Part shown: positions 45,101 through 55,452 of the stretch, piece by piece
How the letters are laid out: every line of letters starts with the position of its first letter
How positions within the stretch are numbered: the first letter of the stretch is position 1
Notes under the pieces: generated by a model
Told to the model about the DNA's origin: nothing
Seen by the model: the letters and a program-made list of their open reading frames with translations, nothing else
The model's database searches: none
Position numbers and translations under genes: made by a program
DNA from: Earliella scabrosa
Lineage: Eukaryota > Basidiomycota > Agaricomycetes > Polyporales > Polyporaceae
Direction: 5' to 3'
Assembly: GCA_022605405.1 (NCBI GenBank)
Contig: JABYQQ010000002.1
Span: forward strand, 3,100,001-3,164,000
Length of the DNA: 64,000 nt

Positions 45101-46993
45101 CCACCTGACCCTCCAGCGGATGCTCAGCCTCCTCCAGCTGAAGCGCCTCCTCCAGCTGACGCCCCTGCTCCTCCGCCGCCACAACCGCCTCAACCGCCTG
45201 CTGTACCTCCGCCTAAGCCTGCTCACAAGCGAGGACGTCACCCTCCAGTGGGAGAACAGCCTCCCAGCCTTGCGCGTGACAGACCACGGCGTGAGAACGC
45301 GGGTAAACGGTCCGAGTCGAAGACTCGTGATAACGTGTATGGCGACGAGCCACCGGCTAAAGTCGATGCCCGGACTGATCCGGATGGCACGCAGCGAGAG
45401 GACCAAGCGCTTCTCATGTTTCTCATGGCGTCTCAGTACAAAACTGGCATTCCGAACTCCCACAAGGAAGCCATGAAGTCGCCCGAAGCTGAGAAATGGC
45501 GTGATGCGGAGAAAGCGGAGTATGACTCGTTGCTCGAGAATAAGACTTGGGTCCTTGTCCCTCGTCCGAAAGATCGGCACGTGGTCTCTAACCGCTGGGT
45601 CTATGACATCAAGCACGATGGGCGGTACAAAGCTCGTCTAGTCGCTAAGGGTTTCACTCAGGTGTGGGGCGAGGACTATCACGAGACCTTCTCCCCCGTG
45701 GCGCGGTTCGAGTCTATCCGGTACCTTCTCGCGCATGCAGCGCTTGAGGACTGGGACATCGAGTCAATGGATGTCAAGACCGCGTTCCTTAACGGCGATC
45801 TGGATGAGGAGATCTACATGGAACAGCCGGAAGGTTGGATCGTTCCTGGCAAGGAGGATCACGTGTGTCTGCTGAAAAAGGCAATCTACGGTCTTAAGCA
45901 GGCATCCCGTCAGTGGAACGTGAAAATCCATCAGTCGCTTATTAGCCTGGGATTCAAACGGACCTATTCCGATGCCGGGATCTACGTATATCGGCGACAA
46001 GGGGGGGATCACGTCACTATCGTCGTTCTTTATGTCGACGATCTACTTCTCCTCGGCGATCAGCCTGGCCACATACAGCACGTGAAGCGTTCGCTTTCTA
46101 AGCAGTACAAAATGACGGACTTGGGACCAGTTCAGCGATTCCTTGGTCTTCGCATCACTCGTGACCGTGCTTCGCGGATCATCGAGATTGACCAGGAAGA
46201 GTACATCCAGTCTGTTCTCGAGCGCTTTCACATGGCCGACTGTAAGCCGTCGCGTACCCCTCTCCCTGCTGGTGCTGTTCTAGAGTCATCTGAGCACACC
46301 GCCACCGATGCGTCGCGTCAGCGCTATCAGAGCTTGATTGGCAGTCTTCTGTACGCCATGCTCGGTACGCGGCCCGACATAGCCTTTGCTGTCACGCGGC
46401 TTTCGAAGTTCAATGCCAATCCCTCAGACGCGCATCTTCACTATGCCAAGTATGTCCTCCGGTATCTTCAGGGTACTAAGGCGTACCGGCTACGCTACCA
46501 GGGAGCGTCTAATGACGGTCTGATTTCGTACTCCGATTCGGACTGGGCCGAAGACCGTGATGATCGGCATTCTACCTCTGGCTTCATCTTTCTGATGGCA
46601 GGTGCTGCTATATCGTGGGCATCGAGGCGTCAGCCTACCATTTCGCTTTCCTCGACCGAAGCGGAGTATAAAGCGGCCTCTGACACTTGTCGTCAATTGG
46701 TGTGGCTGAGGACGTTCGGTGAAGAACTCGGCGATGACATGTCTCGACCAACTCCCATGTGTCTTGACAATCAGGGGTCTATCTTCCTGTCCGTCAATCC
46801 CGTGATCGACCGCCGGACCAAGCACATCGAGGTTAGATACCACTTCATCCGAGAGCAGGTGGAGTTGGGATCGACCGAGATCTTCTATGTAGCAACTGCG
46901 GATCAACTCGCCGACGCTCTGACTAAGAATGTGCCTTTGGCAATTCAGTCGAAGTTTGTCCAAGAGATTGGTCTTGCTTATGTCACATCTTGA
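42152..46993 (+). CDS. Gag-Pol polyprotein of copia element C
   Basis: A 1,613-codon open frame; the only ATG before the Gag domain is at 42689 (MGDVKLDSIPSL), giving 1,434 residues. The ~179 upstream codons are also open and proline-rich and may join a spliced 5' exon, since an acceptor-like CTAAACCACAG precedes 42152. Domains: copia Gag (NQYTDWSAKMKGYF); CCHC knuckle CSHCGGSNHHESNC followed by a Lys/Asp/Gly-rich run; protease LMDSGASQHITGD; integrase zinc finger (HRRFGHLGKDAL, CEGCAWGK) and DDE core (HTDLDGPM, RSDRGGEYTS, SPQQNGRAERWN); reverse transcriptase (KARLVAKGFTQ, MDVKTAFLNGDL, YVDD); RNase H (YSDSDWAEDRDDRHSTSG, SSTEAEYKA). The stop lies 11 bp before the 3' LTR. Confidence 0.95.
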   Translation: MEPTPASPPSEAEVEDLIDSQSTSDSSDYKPTVDSCQELPHVLDEEYPADSHLHPEDGFWYNCHRSPCPHRYNGVPVQPEDYPDTFKWAFPSPDQEDFLAGVNTALPVASDTPYTTPLPFIVLIPPTPEVIPEPIETLPPPLIELPPPIATPLPPVAPVTTSVDFSEDYLDSSHFLLSIMGDVKLDSIPSLSSANQYTDWSAKMKGYFIFMGCWDVVNSKTKRPTAADKQESWDKLDGQARGMMYMRVAQSFHYILDAEILDTVTTSGSSTTTSREQTAADMWKSLKDKFGTPNSAHVWGQFETLVAEPRMNEQKSLQDQMMRIVNRMDDITKNKVTLSAQMKALLLLSKIPESYRSMISALMATIDVDKVTVEDIMSKTLAEESLRKAGQSANRVSQTKPKPKGPCSHCGGSNHHESNCWDKHPEKKPKGKGKGKGKAKDKDKDKDKGNNKDNQPHAHTVVESQSVNVVASSNIVGSFYPEALVASSENWTAWLMDSGASQHITGDLSDFSEYQPFDTPISFNTADASNMILALGKGTVRGNTWVDGDKVPIALTHVYYIPKLRGRIFSTGTIERNGYSLVQGDGKMCIFDKLPEGAVKFGSTIRIKGRKILEAEYNVLSNIYWAKLELHNGQRVHLNVSRFRTLHRRFGHLGKDALRHLPKNVRGVDSVDSPEDEDEPCEGCAWGKSTRLPFPPSDKRATEPLELVHTDLDGPMRTQAIGGYKYFAGFIDDYSGLARAYYLKSKSDAFQAFLDYKAWAETQTGRKIKKVRSDRGGEYTSTEFSELLRSHGIEHQKTMPGSPQQNGRAERWNRTIVEKAMAMLHQAGLSHGFWQLAVDAAVHIYNRQPMRRHKWQCPITKWDGTVPDVSYFRVFGCKAFVHVQKAKREGKLDKKAVEMIFVGYESGSKGYKFWNPANRSIVVSRDVTFDEESFPARKLPGNHPVTPDDHPFPDDQSDKASEADVDGHEDDLHPEIVPELPDLPPDPPADAQPPPAEAPPPADAPAPPPPQPPQPPAVPPPKPAHKRGRHPPVGEQPPSLARDRPRRENAGKRSESKTRDNVYGDEPPAKVDARTDPDGTQREDQALLMFLMASQYKTGIPNSHKEAMKSPEAEKWRDAEKAEYDSLLENKTWVLVPRPKDRHVVSNRWVYDIKHDGRYKARLVAKGFTQVWGEDYHETFSPVARFESIRYLLAHAALEDWDIESMDVKTAFLNGDLDEEIYMEQPEGWIVPGKEDHVCLLKKAIYGLKQASRQWNVKIHQSLISLGFKRTYSDAGIYVYRRQGGDHVTIVVLYVDDLLLLGDQPGHIQHVKRSLSKQYKMTDLGPVQRFLGLRITRDRASRIIEIDQEEYIQSVLERFHMADCKPSRTPLPAGAVLESSEHTATDASRQRYQSLIGSLLYAMLGTRPDIAFAVTRLSKFNANPSDAHLHYAKYVLRYLQGTKAYRLRYQGASNDGLISYSDSDWAEDRDDRHSTSGFIFLMAGAAISWASRRQPTISLSSTEAEYKAASDTCRQLVWLRTFGEELGDDMSRPTPMCLDNQGSIFLSVNPVIDRRTKHIEVRYHFIREQVELGSTEIFYVATADQLADALTKNVPLAIQSKFVQEIGLAYVTS

Positions 46994-47004
46994 ACGAGTG
47001 GGAG

Positions 47005-47584
47005 TGTTGAACTTAGGGTTATCCGGCACTGTCCGGACCGATATGTCCCCATATGGACTTGTGGCTATGCGTTCACATGACGCACAGCATGGGCTATGCT
47101 TCTTCGTTACTATATATAGATAACTCTGCATCTGTACGATAGTTCTTTCTTTCCGGACTTTACCTCTACGTACCAGTGCGTTCTACGATGTTCCGGATAG
47201 TTCCAGACCTTATGTCTGACTCAGACTTGGTGCTCATCCTCGCGTCATACTGACTCATCCTCGCACCATAGCCTCGTATGCCTCTTACTCATCGTCTTGT
47301 GGCTAACATGTGACTGCTTTCTACGCTTACTCAGCTACCTTCCCTACGTCTATATAAGCAGCTCACATTTCGCCTCTGCTCTTCAGTCGTTCGCTCACTG
47401 ACTGAAGAGTAAGTCTCATACATACATATGCTCTATACTTACTTACTGACTAAGTACTTGTAGTCTCTCTCTGTTCGACTTACAGGTACTTATCTATGCA
47501 ATATAGTCGTTCGCTCACTGACTGAAGATCTCTCTCTGTTCGACTTACAGTCGGCTCCCAGCCTTCCAGGTCTGAAGTTCATCA
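47005..47584 (+). repeat. 3' LTR of element C
   Basis: 580 bp; one nucleotide difference from the 5' LTR seen by eye (C at 47243). Confidence 0.95.
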
Positions 47585-50500
47585 GCGTTAGTAGCGACTG
47601 GCGCGGGCTGTACAGTAGTACGCGAAGCGAATATATCAGCGGGGGGACGAGGAGCGCGGGTATGACGGCGATGGAAGCGCTCAAGGAGTTCGTTGGATGT
47701 GGTGGGAATGTCCGAAAGGGGAATCCAGGAGTCCTCGTCGGAAGAGAGACCCTTCCAACGAACGAGGTACTCGTAACGGTGTCCGAATTTTCGGCAATCA
47801 AGAATGGACTGTATATAAAGAGGGGAGCCGGTGTCGTCGGCGAGAACGAAAGGAGTGGGAGGAGAATGAGGGTGGAATTCGGAGGGATCGTGATAGGGTT
47901 CGAGAAGCGAGACGTGGAAAACGGGGTGGAGACGAGAGAGGTAGGCGGGGAGACGGAGCTGGTAAACGACGTCGGAGAGCTTGCGCTCGATAGGGAAAGG
48001 TCCGAGACGGACGTGGTCGAGTTTGTCGGATGGGCGTGTGGTCTTGATATGGCGACGGAGGAGCCAGACTAGCTGGTCGGGAGCGAAGGACGGAGCGTCA
48101 GAGACGCGCTGGTTGTAGTACTTGGCCTGACGTGCCTGGGCGTCCTTGAGGTTCGCCCGAAGCTCGTCGTGGATGTGGGAAAGGGTTTGTTGGAGGCTGG
48201 CGGCAGCGGGGACGTTGATGGGGTCGGAGAGGCGAGGCTGGAAGGTGGGATGGAAGCCGAAGTTGGCGTAGAAGGGAGAAACCTTGGTGGATTCGTGAGG
48301 GTGGTTGTTGTAGGCGAACTCGGCGAGGGGAAGGAAGTCGACCCAATCGTCCTGATTGTATGAAACGAACGCGCGGAGATACGTCTCCAGCGTCTGGTTC
48401 GTACGCTCAGTCAGACCGTCGGTCTGGGGATGATAGGCCGTCGAGTGTTTGACGGTGACTTGAAGATGGCGGGTGAGTTCGGTCCAGAAGCGAGAGACGA
48501 AGGTCGAGCCACGGTCGGAGACGATGGAGTCAGGGAGACCGTGGTAACGGAAGATACGGTCGAGGAAGAGCCAGGCGAGACCGGGAGCGTCGAGAGACTC
48601 GGTGGTAGGGATGAAGTGGGCGTAACGAGTGAGGCGATCACACACGACCCAGATGGTGTCGTAGCCGTGTGAGCTGGGGAGCTTGACGATGTAGTCCATG
48701 GTGATGTCGGACCACGGACGAAGAGGGATGTCGAGGGGTTGGAGCAGTCCGAACGGCTTATGTCGCGGTGTCTTGATCCTGCCGCACTGATCGCACGCTT
48801 GAACATACGAGCGCACATATCGAGTGACGCCAGGCCACGAGTAGTTGCGTTGGACTAGTTTGAGGGTCGTTCGACGACCTGGATGACCTGCGGGAGGAGA
48901 GTCGTGGCAAAGACGAAGGATGTCAGCGCGCAATGGGTGAGGAACAAAAGGTAGACCATTATGGTATACGACGTTGCCCTCTAGCACGAAGCTAGTGTCG
49001 CCGCGGGCGATCGCATCTCGCCACTCGTGGTCGTCGCGCAACGCAGCGTCGAAACGCGCGCGCAAGTCCGAGTTGTCGACCACAAGTGAGGTGTAGGCGG
49101 AGATCTTGATTTGCGGGGACGACGAAGCGTCTGGTGTATCTGGGGGGGAACGAATGCGCTGTGTGTGATAAGGCGTCAGTAGCACCTTTTCGTTGACCTT
49201 CAGGACGTCATCCCCCTCGCGAGGCGCGAAGTCGGACCGTCGAGACGGCGCGTCCGCTGGGTTCTTCAACCCGGGGGCGAAGTCCAATACGAAATTGAAC
49301 TCGGAAAGAAAAATTGACCAACGAGCTTGACGCCGCGTAAGAACGCGCGACGTCATGAAGTACTCGAGGTTTTTATGATCGGAGATAACGGAAACGGGGG
49401 TGCTCGTACCAATCAGCCATGCGCGCATGTGGCGGAACGACTCCACGATTGCGAGGAGCTCCTTATCGTAGATGTCATAGTTGATTTCCGCCGGCGAGAG
49501 CTTGCGTGAGAAGTACGAGACGGGGTGCAAAAACCCGTCGTCGTCAGGCTGATGGAGAATACCTGCGACAGCGAAATCTGAAGCGTCAGTAACAAGCGTC
49601 GAAGGACGCTCAGGGTCGAAATGACGAAGGACGGGCGAGGAAAGGAAGGCGCACTTGAGCGCGTCAAACGCCGCGGCGGCCTGGTCGTTCAAGACGAACG
49701 CTTGGGTTCGCGCGGACTTCTTGGTGAGCGCGTTGAGCGGCGCCGCAATGTCCGCATACCTGTCAATGAAGCGACGATAGAAGTTAGTAAAACCGAGGAA
49801 TGATTGGATGTCCTTGATGGACTGGGGCTGCGGCCAATTGGCGATGGTGTCGAGCTTACGGGGGTTCATCTTCACGCCGTCAGCGCTGATGATGTACCCC
49901 AGAAATTCGACTTCGGACTTGTCGAACTCGCACTTCTTCGCGTTCGCGAAGAGGCCGGCAGCACGAAGCCGCTCGAGGACGAGCGCGACGTGACGGTCGT
50001 GTTCTTCCTGTGTACGAGAGAAGATCAGTATGTCGTCAATATAGACGACGCACACGACGTCAAGGAGGTCGCGGAGTGCGTTCTGGATGTAGCCCTGAAA
50101 AACACCGGGAGCGTTAGCTAAACCAAAGGACATAACGAGGTACTCGAAGAGTCCCAAATGCGTGCGGAAGGCTGTCTTCCACTCGTCTCCCTCGCGAATG
50201 CGGATCAGGTTGAACGCATTCTTGAGGTCGAGCAAGGTGAAGTATTTGCAACCGTTCACGCGATCGAGCAGATCGCTCGTGAGAGGAAGGGGGTAGCGGT
50301 TCTTCTTCGTGATCTTGTTGAGACCACGATAGTCGACACAGAGACGTAAATCTCCAGTCTTCTTGCGCACGAAGAACACGGGGGCAGCTGCGGGTGAGGT
50401 AGAGCATCGGATGAAACCTTTCCGAAGGTTCTCCTCGACGTAGTCAAAGAGAACTTGTTGTTCTTCCTTGGAGAGGTGGTAGAGCGGTCCCTTTGGAGGG

Positions 50501-51851
50501 ACCTGGTCGCCTTCGAGCTCGATGGCGCAATCGAACTCGCCACGGTGTGGAGGGAGCTTCTCGACGTCGACGGGGTCGAAGACGTCGAGGTACCCGTGCC
50601 ACTTCGCGGGCACGAAGTCGGCGAAGTTGTCGGACTGGACATCGAGAGGGCGAGGGGCGATGGACGTCGAGATGGTGGACTTGGCGGCGATGCGAGCCGT
50701 CTCTTGAGTGTCCAACCGTTCGGAGAGGGCGTGGTATTCGGGGGTGTGGTTGGGATGATAGTACAGGACGGCAGCCTCGTTGTTCCGCGCGTACTTGCGG
50801 AAACGGGCTGAATTGATGAACTTGATGTTGAGAGGAGGGCGTTGAGTCGGAGGGTCGGGAGGAGCGGAGGAGGGACGAGGTGGAACGGAGGCGGAGGGGA
50901 GCGGAGATGCGTCGGTGCTATGACGGTGGCCACTGCACGTCGGCGTTGGAGGACGAAGGGGCGGAGGAGTCGAGGACGGAGGAGAGTCGGAGCCGGGGTG
51001 ACTGTGGCCACGACCGGACGACGGCAGAGGGACGAGAGACGGAGGCGGAGACGGAGACTTCGCATGACTATGGCCACGCGAGACGAGGGGCGGAGAGTCG
51101 GAGGCTAGCCGGTCAGAGGACGAGAGACGAGAGGACGGGTTCGCCGCGGCTTGATCAGGGCGCGCGGGACCGTGTGAGGCGAGAGAATCGAGCGCGATTG
51201 GCTCGAGGATAGACGGGTGGTCGAGAGGAAGTGTCGCGGACGGATCGCGTGGTTGCGCGTCGATGTCCGGGACCTCCTCGACCGTGGTTCTGTAGACGCG
51301 TTCGGAGTTCGCGCCACAGCACGAGAGCGAAAGGCACTGACGGGCCCAGTCGATGACCGGGTTGTGGCGTTGTAGCCAGTCGAGACCGAGAATGACGGGA
51401 AAGGAAACCTCGACGACGCTGAGCACGATCGTCTCGGCATGAGAGCGGACAGAAAGCGAGGCGACGACCTCGTGAGTGACGACGCCCGATGCGATCGGAC
51501 GGTCGTCAACAGCGATAATAGAGGTAGGAGCGTCCTTGAGACGCTTAGGAAGCGAATGCCGGTTGGCAAACGTGAGTGAGATGCAAGAATGCGTAGCGCC
51601 GCTGTCAACGAGCGCATACGTCGGGATAGGCTTACGGTTGGGGAATGAAAGCGAGACGGATAAAAAGAAATGATTAGACGATGAAACGGAAGCGAGTACG
51701 TGGCGCGAGAGCGGAAAACGGGGAGCAGAAGCAGGCTTGAGCGTCCACACGCCGTTATTGAGCCGGACGTGAGACGTCGGAGCTCTCGACGTGGGAGCCT
51801 GAGTCCCTAGTTCGGCCGAGAGCTCCGGGACGAGAGAGCTCTCGGCTAGGC
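47585..51851 (-). CDS. pol: Pol of element B (protease-RT-RNase H-integrase-chromodomain), cut by copia
   Basis: About 1,430 codons in the -1 frame after gag, with no ATG near its start, as expected for frameshift expression. Domains in order: retropepsin YALVDSGATHSCIS; reverse transcriptase with DLRLCVDYRGLN, SFGLANAPGVFQ and YIDD; RNase H VTDASDFAVAGILH and SDHKNLEYF; integrase zinc finger (HDSPPAGHPGRR, CDQCGR); DDE core with TMDYIVKLP, VSDRGSTFVS and YHPQTDGLTERTNQ; C-terminal chromodomain YEYLVRWKGLSSDEDSWIP. At 47585 the frame runs into the LTR of element C (NADELQTWK...) and stops at 47545. The severed tail lies at 40754-41050. Confidence 0.95.
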
Positions 51852-51858
51852 TTTTCCC
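51815..51858 (-). promoter_or_regulatory. Predicted -1 frameshift signal: GGGAAAA plus stem-loop (element B)
   Basis: On the minus strand the heptamer G GGA AAA (51858-51852) sits in the gag frame, one codon before the gag TAG. After a 5-nt spacer comes a perfect 11-bp stem, GCCGAGAGCTC / GAGCTCTCGGC, with a 10-nt loop (51846-51815). The -1 frame is open from here straight into pol. Heptamer, spacer and stem match the classical retroviral -1 signal. Confidence 0.88.
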
Positions 51859-53150
51859 CCAGAGGAGGAAGCCTTGGCCGTGTTCGCGCGGTTCTGCGAA
51901 CGCTTACGGGCCTTCTCGGACATGTTCGGACACTCGTTTACCGAGTGCTTGCCTTTGCCGCAATAGAAACAAAGGTTCTCGCGGCGGCGGCGTTCTTTCT
52001 CCTCTGCGCTGATGGGGCCGTGCTTGATAGCATCGACCTCCATCGGAACGTGCTCGTTCGAGGACGAGGAGGGCGCAGATGGAGCAGAGGGAGCAGAGGG
52101 AGCGGACTGGTACTGTGGCTGCAATTGCGAGCCGTTCGAGCGCTGACCGGACCGCGGAGAAGACTTACTCGATTTCGAGTCAGTCTTCTTCGTGTCCTTA
52201 CGGTCGCGACGTTTGATGTCGCTCTCGATGGCGTAGTTCTTGTCGTCCATCTCGACGACAATCCTGATCCACTCAAGGAGAGTGGGGGGCTCTTTGAACG
52301 TCTTCAGATCATGACGGAGCTCGTCCTTGAGCCCGTGATTGAAATGGTAGATTGCATATTTCTCGGACCACGACACGTACTGTCGGTAGTCCACGAACTG
52401 GTTCGCGTACGTCTGCGCGCGACCAGTCTGCCTCAAATTCAGAAGCTTCTCAATCATCTTAGCTTCGAGATTCGAGTCCGAAAACTGACTTATGAGGGCT
52501 TTCTTGAGCGCCTCATAGTCTGCATCCCAGTTAGGGACCGACGCGCGCAAGGCCTTGATCCAAGACCCGACGACGCCGTCTTGGGAGCAGTGATTCAGCA
52601 AAAACTTAGCCTTCGTTCTCGAAGGCGCGTTCACGAGAGCAGGCTGGAGTTGCATGACCAACTCGATCTCGGCCAAGAAGGGCTCGATGTCGGTGGCTTT
52701 GCCCGTGAAAAGACGCGGCTCACGGATCTTGAACGATCTGCCGCCCGTGCTCGTGATGATAGGGGCACCGGAAACCTCCACCGCGATCTCGTTGATACGT
52801 TCGACGAGAGCATCGAACGACTCACCTAATTTCGAGCGCTGCTCGCCGAGATAGGAGAGCATGTTCTGCATGAACATGCGATTCTCCTGGGCCTCTTGGC
52901 GTGCTTGCGAAGCCATCTCGCCGATCGCGGCCACCGCCTGCATCATCCGGAACATATTCTCTGGCGTGAACATGGCGGCAGGGTCCATTGGTGGTGGTGG
53001 TGGTGGCTGGTTCGCAGCGTCGAACTGAGGTGCCTGATCGGCACCGCCAGGCTGCTGACCAAGGCCAGGGTCGTACTGCTGCTGCTGTTGATAGGCAGCA
53101 GGGTCGAAGCCCTGACCCCAGTTGGGATCATCTGGAGGGACAAAAGACAT
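51846..53150 (-). CDS. gag: Gag of element B
   Basis: 434 residues from ATG 53150 (MSFVPPDDPNWGQGF). It has a Gln/Pro-rich start, then a capsid-like region (FKIREPRLFTGKATDIEPFL, in part PRLFTGKATD; AKFLLNHCSQDGVVGSWIKAL; ALISQFSDSNLEAKMIEKL; ANQFVDYRQYVSW), a basic linker, and a canonical CCHC zinc knuckle CFYCGKGKHSVNEC near residue 400. It forms the particle and binds RNA. It ends at TAG 51846-51848, immediately after the slippery site. Confidence 0.93.
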   Translation of the reverse strand: MSFVPPDDPNWGQGFDPAAYQQQQQYDPGLGQQPGGADQAPQFDAANQPPPPPPMDPAAMFTPENMFRMMQAVAAIGEMASQARQEAQENRMFMQNMLSYLGEQRSKLGESFDALVERINEIAVEVSGAPIITSTGGRSFKIREPRLFTGKATDIEPFLAEIELVMQLQPALVNAPSRTKAKFLLNHCSQDGVVGSWIKALRASVPNWDADYEALKKALISQFSDSNLEAKMIEKLLNLRQTGRAQTYANQFVDYRQYVSWSEKYAIYHFNHGLKDELRHDLKTFKEPPTLLEWIRIVVEMDDKNYAIESDIKRRDRKDTKKTDSKSSKSSPRSGQRSNGSQLQPQYQSAPSAPSAPSAPSSSSNEHVPMEVDAIKHGPISAEEKERRRRENLCFYCGKGKHSVNECPNMSEKARKRSQNRANTAKASSSGGKA

Positions 53151-53236
53151 GGTAGGGGAAGATCAGTAGTACGGGCGCGCGAGCGCGTAAATGCAAGAGT
53201 TCAATATCTGAGTTACCGGATTGAGTATGATTCGTG

Positions 53237-53246
53237 GGCGAATCAA
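53237..53246 (-). other. Self-priming primer-binding site of element B
   Basis: Two bases after the 5' LTR the minus strand reads TTGATTCGCC, the exact reverse complement of LTR positions 53353-53362. It also overlaps a perfect 6-bp hairpin (GATTCG-CCCA-CGAATC). No tRNA 3'-end complement is present. Confidence 0.78.
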
Positions 53247-53248
53247 AG

Positions 53249-53585
53249 TGTGATGGTCGGCGGGCCAAACACGCGCGGATGTCGGAATGTCGAGAAGTCG
53301 GAGGTCGAAGTCGGGCACGAGAGTTCGAGGAAGCAAGAGCCGAAGTTACAAGTTGATTCGCCAGAGAATCTGGCGACGAGGCGAGAACTATATACATGGG
53401 AGCGAAGCTAGGTACGAGAGGCGTACGTAGAGATCGAGGCTAGTGGCGAGGAATGATGAGGGAGTTGGAGACGAAGGTAAGTGATCGGAATGCGAGCCAG
53501 CGCAGAAGTACAGATATGGTAAACTAGACGCGGAGGACACGATTACGTAAGATTGGCCATGAGGCGCGTAACGGGGACCGTTACA
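53249..53585 (-). repeat. 5' LTR of element B
   Basis: On the minus strand TATATAG lies at 53394-53388. GGCGAATCAA at 53362-53353 follows 32 bp later, at the expected transcript start, and is complementary to the primer-binding site. Confidence 0.96.
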
Positions 53586-53590
53586 GCGAT

Positions 53591-55440
53591 GGGCCGGGCG
53601 GGCCATTGGACTGGGCGTTTCCAGGGTTCTCGGGGCATTCAGATGCACACAGATCATGTGGGAGGATCACGAGCATGAAATATATTCACGACGAAAGTCT
53701 ACGAATATAATACAGGAGACTACGGGATACAGACATAGGGCGAAGAGCAAGTATCGGAACAGGCAGCAGTGACAAACACCAAGAGGAAGCAGCGCAAGAG
53801 CGAGAAGGGGCAGCATGCAAGTGAGTGACAGGAAGTGACAGTCTAAGGCGAGAGTGTCGGCCGCGCAAGCGCGCGAGGGGTTAGCATGCGAAGAGGGAGT
53901 AGTGCGGGAGCGAGAGGACGCAGCTGGCAGGAAAGCGAGAGACATCGGCAGGCGAGCGAGAGATAGTGATAGGCGAGCGAGGGAGACCGGCAGGGCGCGA
54001 GAGCCAGAGGAAGCAGCAGGTGATGGAAGCACCTGTAAAGCAGAAGAATCGTTAGCGTGCGCGCATAGGTTCACTTATGTCCCTGACATCGAAGCGCATG
54101 ACAAATACGCTTTGGGAGCAGAGTCTGCATGAGTAGGTGCGTTCGCGGATATAGGGACCTTGATGTTACTCACCTGCGCGTTCACGCCTGGGTCGACGGC
54201 CGGCGCGTTGTGAGATATAACCTGGGCAGGACTCTGAGCGGCTGGGAGGGCAAAATCAGGCTTTGTCAGTGTTACACAAAATGATGTACGGACTTAATTT
54301 GCGCGAGTGCCGAAGTGGTTGCTGCTGCTGGACCGCGGTATAGTGCTGCGCCGGTACGCCGTCGCTCTGGATGCATCATGGTTGTCCCATGGGTACCTAC
54401 AGGAACGCATGAGGTAGCGAGAATGACAATAGCAGTCACGGCGATGGGAGTACTCACAGTGTGTTCGGTGCCAACGAGGGCGAGAGTCCTCGTCGTCGGG
54501 CCACGTTATGCGCGGACCACACCTGGCTCGACGGTGTGTGTGAAGCATGTGGCCTTGACCAGACGTCTTGACTGCAGGCAGCTAGGAGAGAGAGCTTGGA
54601 CTTGTGTGAGTGCTCCGGAAGACGGGTTGCGACGGCCACGACGTGTGGACTCACCTCGTGCGAGTGCGGAGCACGGTTGCTGTCGGACGGTACAGAGCTG
54701 TGTCCTTGCACTGGGACTAGGGGCCCAATGCATGTTCGGATTCATCCCTACAAGGGACTGCGAGAACAGTCGTAGCGGTCACTATGAAGGGAGTACTCAC
54801 CATGCGGGTTGATCCGGGGTAGACGAAGGCGTGGTTCTCACCGCGAAGCTGGCACCATTGCGGCAGTAGCGATCGTCACGACGGTAGTCGTCTATTTGTT
54901 GTCAACGGGGCGCGGGGGTGGGAGTACGCGACGTAGGTTCTAGCCAGGGGGAGGGCAGCCTTGTCCGGGAGATGTCCAGAGAGCGAGTGGGCATGACTTA
55001 AGGGTGAGTATATGCGTGATATATGCGGATATTTCATGCATACAAGCTGTGTGCGGTAACTCACCGGATGCGTGCTCGGCAACTGGGCATGTTGGTCCGA
55101 CTTGCGAAGGTACAGAAGAGAGGTGTGAGGCAAGTAGTGACACGAGTGAGAAAAGTGAGAGCAGATGCGTGTTATGGCTGGAGCGGAGCGAGAGCCGGGA
55201 GAGAGGGCACTTGGGGATGGTGGTGGTCCAAGAACAGGAGGGGGATTGGGTGTTGCAGGCCTCTTATAGGCGGCCGTTCACGCATGTCGCATCCCCGCTA
55301 CCTTCTTGAGGTAGTGGGTCTTTGTGGTCTGGAATGAGAGGGGGGGATCGAGTTCAAAAAGTTCTCTGCACGTGAAAAGTCATGTGATACGGTCTACAGA
55401 GTCTAGAGCTCGCGCACGTCATGCGTCAGCGCGCGTCATC
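53591..55440. other. Degenerate region right of element B
   Basis: Low-complexity GCGAG-type runs (53860-54020) produce opposing open frames rich in Arg/Ala or Ser/Leu. On the minus strand 54272-54810 has two introns with near-identical donor ends (gtgagtactccc at two sites), hinting at repeated exons, but no protein was resolved. Confidence 0.35.
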
Positions 55441-55452
55441 CGTTGGCTGCAC

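Larger units (their letters stand above)
41051..47584 (+). mobile_element. Ty1/copia retrotransposon C, apparently intact
   Basis: 6,534 bp, plus strand, nested in element B. The 580-bp LTRs (41051-41630, 47005-47584; TGTTGAAC...TTCATCA) differ at one site seen (T at 41289, C at 47243). The target duplication gcgtt lies at 41046-41050 and 47585-47589. A primer-binding site abuts the 5' LTR, one long frame encodes Gag-PR-IN-RT-RH in copia order, and a purine-rich tract (46996-47004) abuts the 3' LTR. No inactivating lesion was seen, so it may be mobile. Confidence 0.96.
40311..53585 (-). mobile_element. Ty3/gypsy chromovirus B, interrupted by copia element C
   Basis: Minus-strand LTR retrotransposon. 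Its 337-bp LTRs (40311-40647, 53249-53585; TGTAACGG...CCATCACA on the minus strand) appear identical, and a perfect target duplication gcgat lies at 40306-40310 and 53586-53590. Without the nested element it would be about 6.7 kb. Order: 5' LTR, self-priming primer site, gag, frameshift signal, pol with chromodomain, polypurine tract (gaggaggaggtag-like, ~40648-40665), 3' LTR. All domains are intact and no nonsense codon was seen; the only damage is the insertion of element C at 41051, near the pol C-terminus. Confidence 0.96.

Noticed and set aside
50256..51617. Ser/Arg-rich frames within element B pol
   Set aside because: They overlap the pol frame with its clear retropepsin and RT motifs and come from low-complexity sequence.
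53854..54132. Arg/Glu-rich plus-strand frame as a gene
   Set aside because: It comes from repeated gcgag runs, the opposite strand is also open, and no domain or splice context is present.
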